DNA from: Rhizobium gallicum bv. gallicum R602sp
GTDB taxonomy: Bacteria; Pseudomonadota; Alphaproteobacteria; Rhizobiales; Rhizobiaceae
DNA length: 64,000 bases
Assembly: GCF_000816845.1 (NCBI RefSeq)
Contig: NZ_CP006877.1
Coordinates: 2,857,501 to 2,921,500 of the forward strand
Direction of reading: 5' to 3'
A model generated the notes under the pieces. That model saw only the letters and a list, made by a program, of their open reading frames with translations. It was not told where the DNA came from and did not search any database. Positions 61,704 to 64,000 of this stretch are shown piece by piece. The stretch's first letter is position 1; every line of letters begins with the position of its first letter. Made by a program: the position numbers and the translations under genes.

Positions 61704-62888
61704 ATGAAAAGCAGGCTTTACTATGTGGATCGGTTGAGGATCTTCGCCTTCGCCATTCTGCTCGTCTACCATTCGTCGGCGTCCTTCCTGCCCGACATCA
61801 ACTGGCTGATCCACAGCGACAAGACAAGCGCCACGCTTTCTTTGGTCATGGACTTCCCGCGCGCTTGGCGGCTTGCGCTGTTGTTTTTCGTTTCGGGCAT
61901 GGGAGCGGCCTTTACCTTCGGCTCGGCAGGCAGCCTGTCCTTCCTGCGCAAGCGCACGTTTCGTCTGCTAATACCCCTCCTCTTTGCCATGGCAGTGATC
62001 GTTGTGCCGCAGGTGTGGTACGAACGAATGTACGAGAATGGCTATCAGGGTTCACTTCTCGAATTCTGGACGACCCGCTACTTCACCGAAGGTCGCTACC
62101 CCAAGGGCAACTTCACGTGGGCGCATATGTGGTTCGTCGCCTATCTGCTGGTCATGTCGGTGATCTGCTATCCGATCTTCGGATACCTGGTACAGCCGGG
62201 AAACAAGATCGCAGCCTGGTTCGAACGCACTTCGAAAACCGGCTTCATCTACCTCTTTTTCCTGCTGCCGCTTGCACTCAACCTGGCGCTTTCGCCCTTC
62301 TTTCCGAAGCAAACGAATGCCCTCTACAATGACGGTGCGTGGTTTGCCGTTTGGGCAAGCTGGTTCGGACTGGGCTTCCTCATGGCCCGCCATCACAGTG
62401 CTCTAATCGAAACGATCATCGGCCGGCGATTCGTCAGTGCTGCGATCGCCCTGGTGACAAGCGGGCTGCTCTATCGCTACGCCTGGCTGGTGCCGGAGGA
62501 CGAGGCGATCGGCAGCTACGCGCAAAATACGCCGCTATTCAAGGCAGGGATCTTCTTGCTGGCCTGGAGCATGATCCTGACCCTCGTTGGATTTGCGGCG
62601 CGTCACTTCAATCAGCCCAGCGAAAAGCTGTCTGGGCTGAACCGGCTGGTATTCCCGCTGTACATCGTGCATCAAACCGTAACGGTAGCCGCGCTGTACT
62701 ATGTCCTGCCACTCGATATGCCGGTCGCCGTGAGCTATTCGATCGTCACGGCCGCCACCATCCTGCTTTCGGTGCTCTTCGCCGTTAGTGTCGACTTGGT
62801 GCCTGGCCCGGCACGTGTCCTGTTCGGCTTGAGCGATCATGGCAGGAAGATTGCAACAAGCGAGCCCGATCGGCAGCTCTCGCGATAG
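61704..62888 (+). CDS. Acyltransferase-3 family membrane protein
   Basis: 394-aa integral membrane protein with about ten TM helices. The N-terminal 'YYVDRLRIFAFAILLVYHSS' carries the Arg and His23 typical of acyltransferase-3 (OafA/OpgC-type) enzymes. 'AHMWFVAYLLVMSVICYPIF' is another common segment. Expected to move acyl or succinyl groups onto surface glycans or cyclic glucans. It stands alone, convergent with the dehydrogenase. The target is unknown. Confidence 0.85.
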   Translation: MKSRLYYVDRLRIFAFAILLVYHSSASFLPDINWLIHSDKTSATLSLVMDFPRAWRLALLFFVSGMGAAFTFGSAGSLSFLRKRTFRLLIPLLFAMAVIVVPQVWYERMYENGYQGSLLEFWTTRYFTEGRYPKGNFTWAHMWFVAYLLVMSVICYPIFGYLVQPGNKIAAWFERTSKTGFIYLFFLLPLALNLALSPFFPKQTNALYNDGAWFAVWASWFGLGFLMARHHSALIETIIGRRFVSAAIALVTSGLLYRYAWLVPEDEAIGSYAQNTPLFKAGIFLLAWSMILTLVGFAARHFNQPSEKLSGLNRLVFPLYIVHQTVTVAALYYVLPLDMPVAVSYSIVTAATILLSVLFAVSVDLVPGPARVLFGLSDHGRKIATSEPDRQLSR

Positions 62889-62914
62889 GTCATCCTGCGC
62901 CAAAGGGAACGAAA

Positions 62915-63883
62915 TCAAACGACGCGATCGGGCGGCTCGCGCCCGTCGAAAAAGGCGGTGATGTTTTCCACCACCTTCATGCCCATTGCCGTTCGGGTCT
63001 CCTCCGTCGCGCTGCCTAGATGCGGCAGCAGGACGACATTCTCCATCGACTTCAGCTCTTCCGGCACCTGCGGCTCTGCTTCATAGACGTCGAGCCCCGC
63101 GCCGCGGATGCTGCCGCCCTGAAGGGCACTGATCAATGCCGCCTCGTCGACCACGTCGCCGCGCGCCGTATTGATCAGAAACGCGCCTTTCTTCATCGCC
63201 GCAAAGCGCGGTGCATTCATCAGATGCCGGTTCTGCGCACCGCCGGGGCAATGGAGCGAAACGAAATCGGAAGCGCCCAGCACCTCCTCCATCGTCGCCA
63301 GCTGGCGAGCCCCGTATCGCGCAGCCTCCGCGGCATCGATCGTCGAGCGATTGAAGAAGACGACGTCCATCCCGAAACCGAAATGGCAGCGCTGTGCAAA
63401 GGCCCTGCCGATGCGGCCGAATCCGATGATCCCGACCGTCTTGCCAGCCACCTTTGTGCCAATCATGTGCGTCGGGCACCAACCCTTCCACGCGCCGCTG
63501 CGAAGCTGGCGCTCGCCCTCCCCGCCCCGGCGGGCAACGGCGAGCAGGAGCAGCATGGCGATGTCCGCGGTGCAATCGGTGAGAACGCCGGGCGTATTGG
63601 TGACCAAGACGCCTTTCGCCTTGGCGGCGGCGATATCGATGTGATTGTAGCCGACGCCGAAATTGCCTAGAATTTTCGCGCGGGTATCACCTTCGAAAAT
63701 GCTGGAAGGCAGCTTGTCGGAAACGGTGGGAAGGACCGCATCATAGGCTGCCATCGCCTGCCGCATTTGATCGAGACCAAGCGGAATATCCTCCTCGTTG
63801 AAGGTTACGTCGAAACGTTCGGCAAGGGCGGCTTCTGCCGCGGCGGGCCATTGGCGGGTGACGAGGATGCGCGGTGGGGACAT
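62915..63883 (-). CDS. D-2-hydroxyacid dehydrogenase (glyoxylate/hydroxypyruvate reductase-like)
   Basis: 322-aa NAD(P)H-dependent enzyme. 'GNFGVGYNHIDIAAAKAKGV' and the Rossmann motif 'GIIGFGRIGRAFAQR' are seen. Catalytic Arg is in 'NTARGDVVDEAAL', Glu in 'DVYEAEPQVPEEL', and the acid/base His in 'LPHLGSATEETR'. The sequence is nearest glyoxylate reductase / D-glycerate dehydrogenase types. Exact substrate is not fixed by sequence. Monocistronic here. Confidence 0.9.
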   Translation of the reverse strand: MSPPRILVTRQWPAAAEAALAERFDVTFNEEDIPLGLDQMRQAMAAYDAVLPTVSDKLPSSIFEGDTRAKILGNFGVGYNHIDIAAAKAKGVLVTNTPGVLTDCTADIAMLLLLAVARRGGEGERQLRSGAWKGWCPTHMIGTKVAGKTVGIIGFGRIGRAFAQRCHFGFGMDVVFFNRSTIDAAEAARYGARQLATMEEVLGASDFVSLHCPGGAQNRHLMNAPRFAAMKKGAFLINTARGDVVDEAALISALQGGSIRGAGLDVYEAEPQVPEELKSMENVVLLPHLGSATEETRTAMGMKVVENITAFFDGREPPDRVV

Positions 63884-63963
63884 TGGTGCTTCCGTCTCAA
63901 AATTCTACGCCTCAAAGAACTAGAGGATGACCGCAAGAATTGAAACGCCTGTCCAAAAAGAAA

Positions 63964-63987
63964 GAAGCCCGGTCGAGACCGGGCTTC
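63964..63987 (-). terminator. Terminator of a minus-strand gene beyond the window
   Basis: GAAGCCCGGTC (63964-63974) pairs with GACCGGGCTTC (63977-63987). On the minus strand it is followed by TTTCTTTTT, so it should end a leftward transcript entering from the right. Confidence 0.7.
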
Positions 63988-64000
63988 CGTAAACGGTACT

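Overview
The window is a piece of a Rhizobium-type (Rhizobiaceae, Alphaproteobacteria) chromosome. It is GC-rich and tightly packed, with many ATGA start/stop overlaps. The indicators are a PhyR-NepR-EcfG general stress locus with GGAAC-N16-CGTT promoters, hmuPSTUV haem uptake with RirA-type TGA-N9-TCA boxes, a urt/ure urea locus, and RIME-like intergenic palindromes. I saw no tRNA, rRNA, CRISPR array, IS element or prophage.

Layout: (1) 1-5.1 kb: exopolysaccharide export proteins (ExoF-like and a partial Wzz/ExoP-like chain-length protein), a divergent GT4 glycosyltransferase and a Gfo/Idh/MocA oxidoreductase. (2) 4.8-6.65 kb: an SMR efflux pump with a TetR regulator and a palindromic operator, a group II truncated haemoglobin, and a frameshifted DUF423 membrane protein. 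(3) 6.65-14.2 kb: iron and haem. A four-gene operon (DUF2325, unknown, HmuQ-like haem monooxygenase, VOC protein), an exported unknown plus TonB, and hmuPSTUV, with two IRO-type boxes. (4) 14.2-19.2 kb: general stress response. DUF883 and membrane-protein pair, cupin, ecfG-nepR, phyR and an HWE kinase. Downstream of the kinase, on the opposite strand, is an unannotated small RNA with its own EcfG promoter and terminator. (5) 19.2-36.9 kb: reductive pyrimidine catabolism in two blocks (preT-preA, and the N-carbamoyl hydrolase, a 93-aa unknown, dihydropyrimidinase and a NitT/TauT-type ABC transporter). RutR and its operator lie between the blocks. Unrelated genes also sit between them: GlxA-type AraC regulator, rhodanese, CorA, MDR dehydrogenase, LysR, and a bacteriophytochrome photosensory core without a kinase. 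(6) 37.3-41.8 kb: RND efflux pair. (7) 42.0-42.66 kb: a decayed DUF930 gene. (8) 42.7-61.1 kb: urea. On the minus strand urtABCDE, ureD-ureA-(DUF1272)-ureB-(LprI)-(sialyltransferase-like)-ureC, then a diguanylate cyclase, then ureEFG. Divergently, an NCS1 permease/histidine kinase/receiver fusion and a LuxR-type response regulator. (9) 61-64 kb: GNAT, acyltransferase-3 and 2-hydroxyacid dehydrogenase genes.

The parts fit together. Pyrimidine breakdown releases ammonia, while urea is imported by Urt and hydrolysed by urease. The transporter-kinase fusion beside urtA is a good candidate for a substrate-sensing two-component system controlling this nitrogen supply. The stress locus appears to control itself (phyR, the kinase, probably nepR-ecfG) and at least two outputs seen here: the DUF883 operon and the small RNA.

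Most notable observations: the candidate EcfG-dependent sRNA with a C-rich anti-Shine-Dalgarno-like loop; the NCS1 transporter-kinase fusion with an eight-cysteine module; the kinase-less phytochrome; the sialyltransferase-like and GGDEF genes inside the urease cluster; and the conserved-looking unknown in the pyrimidine operon.
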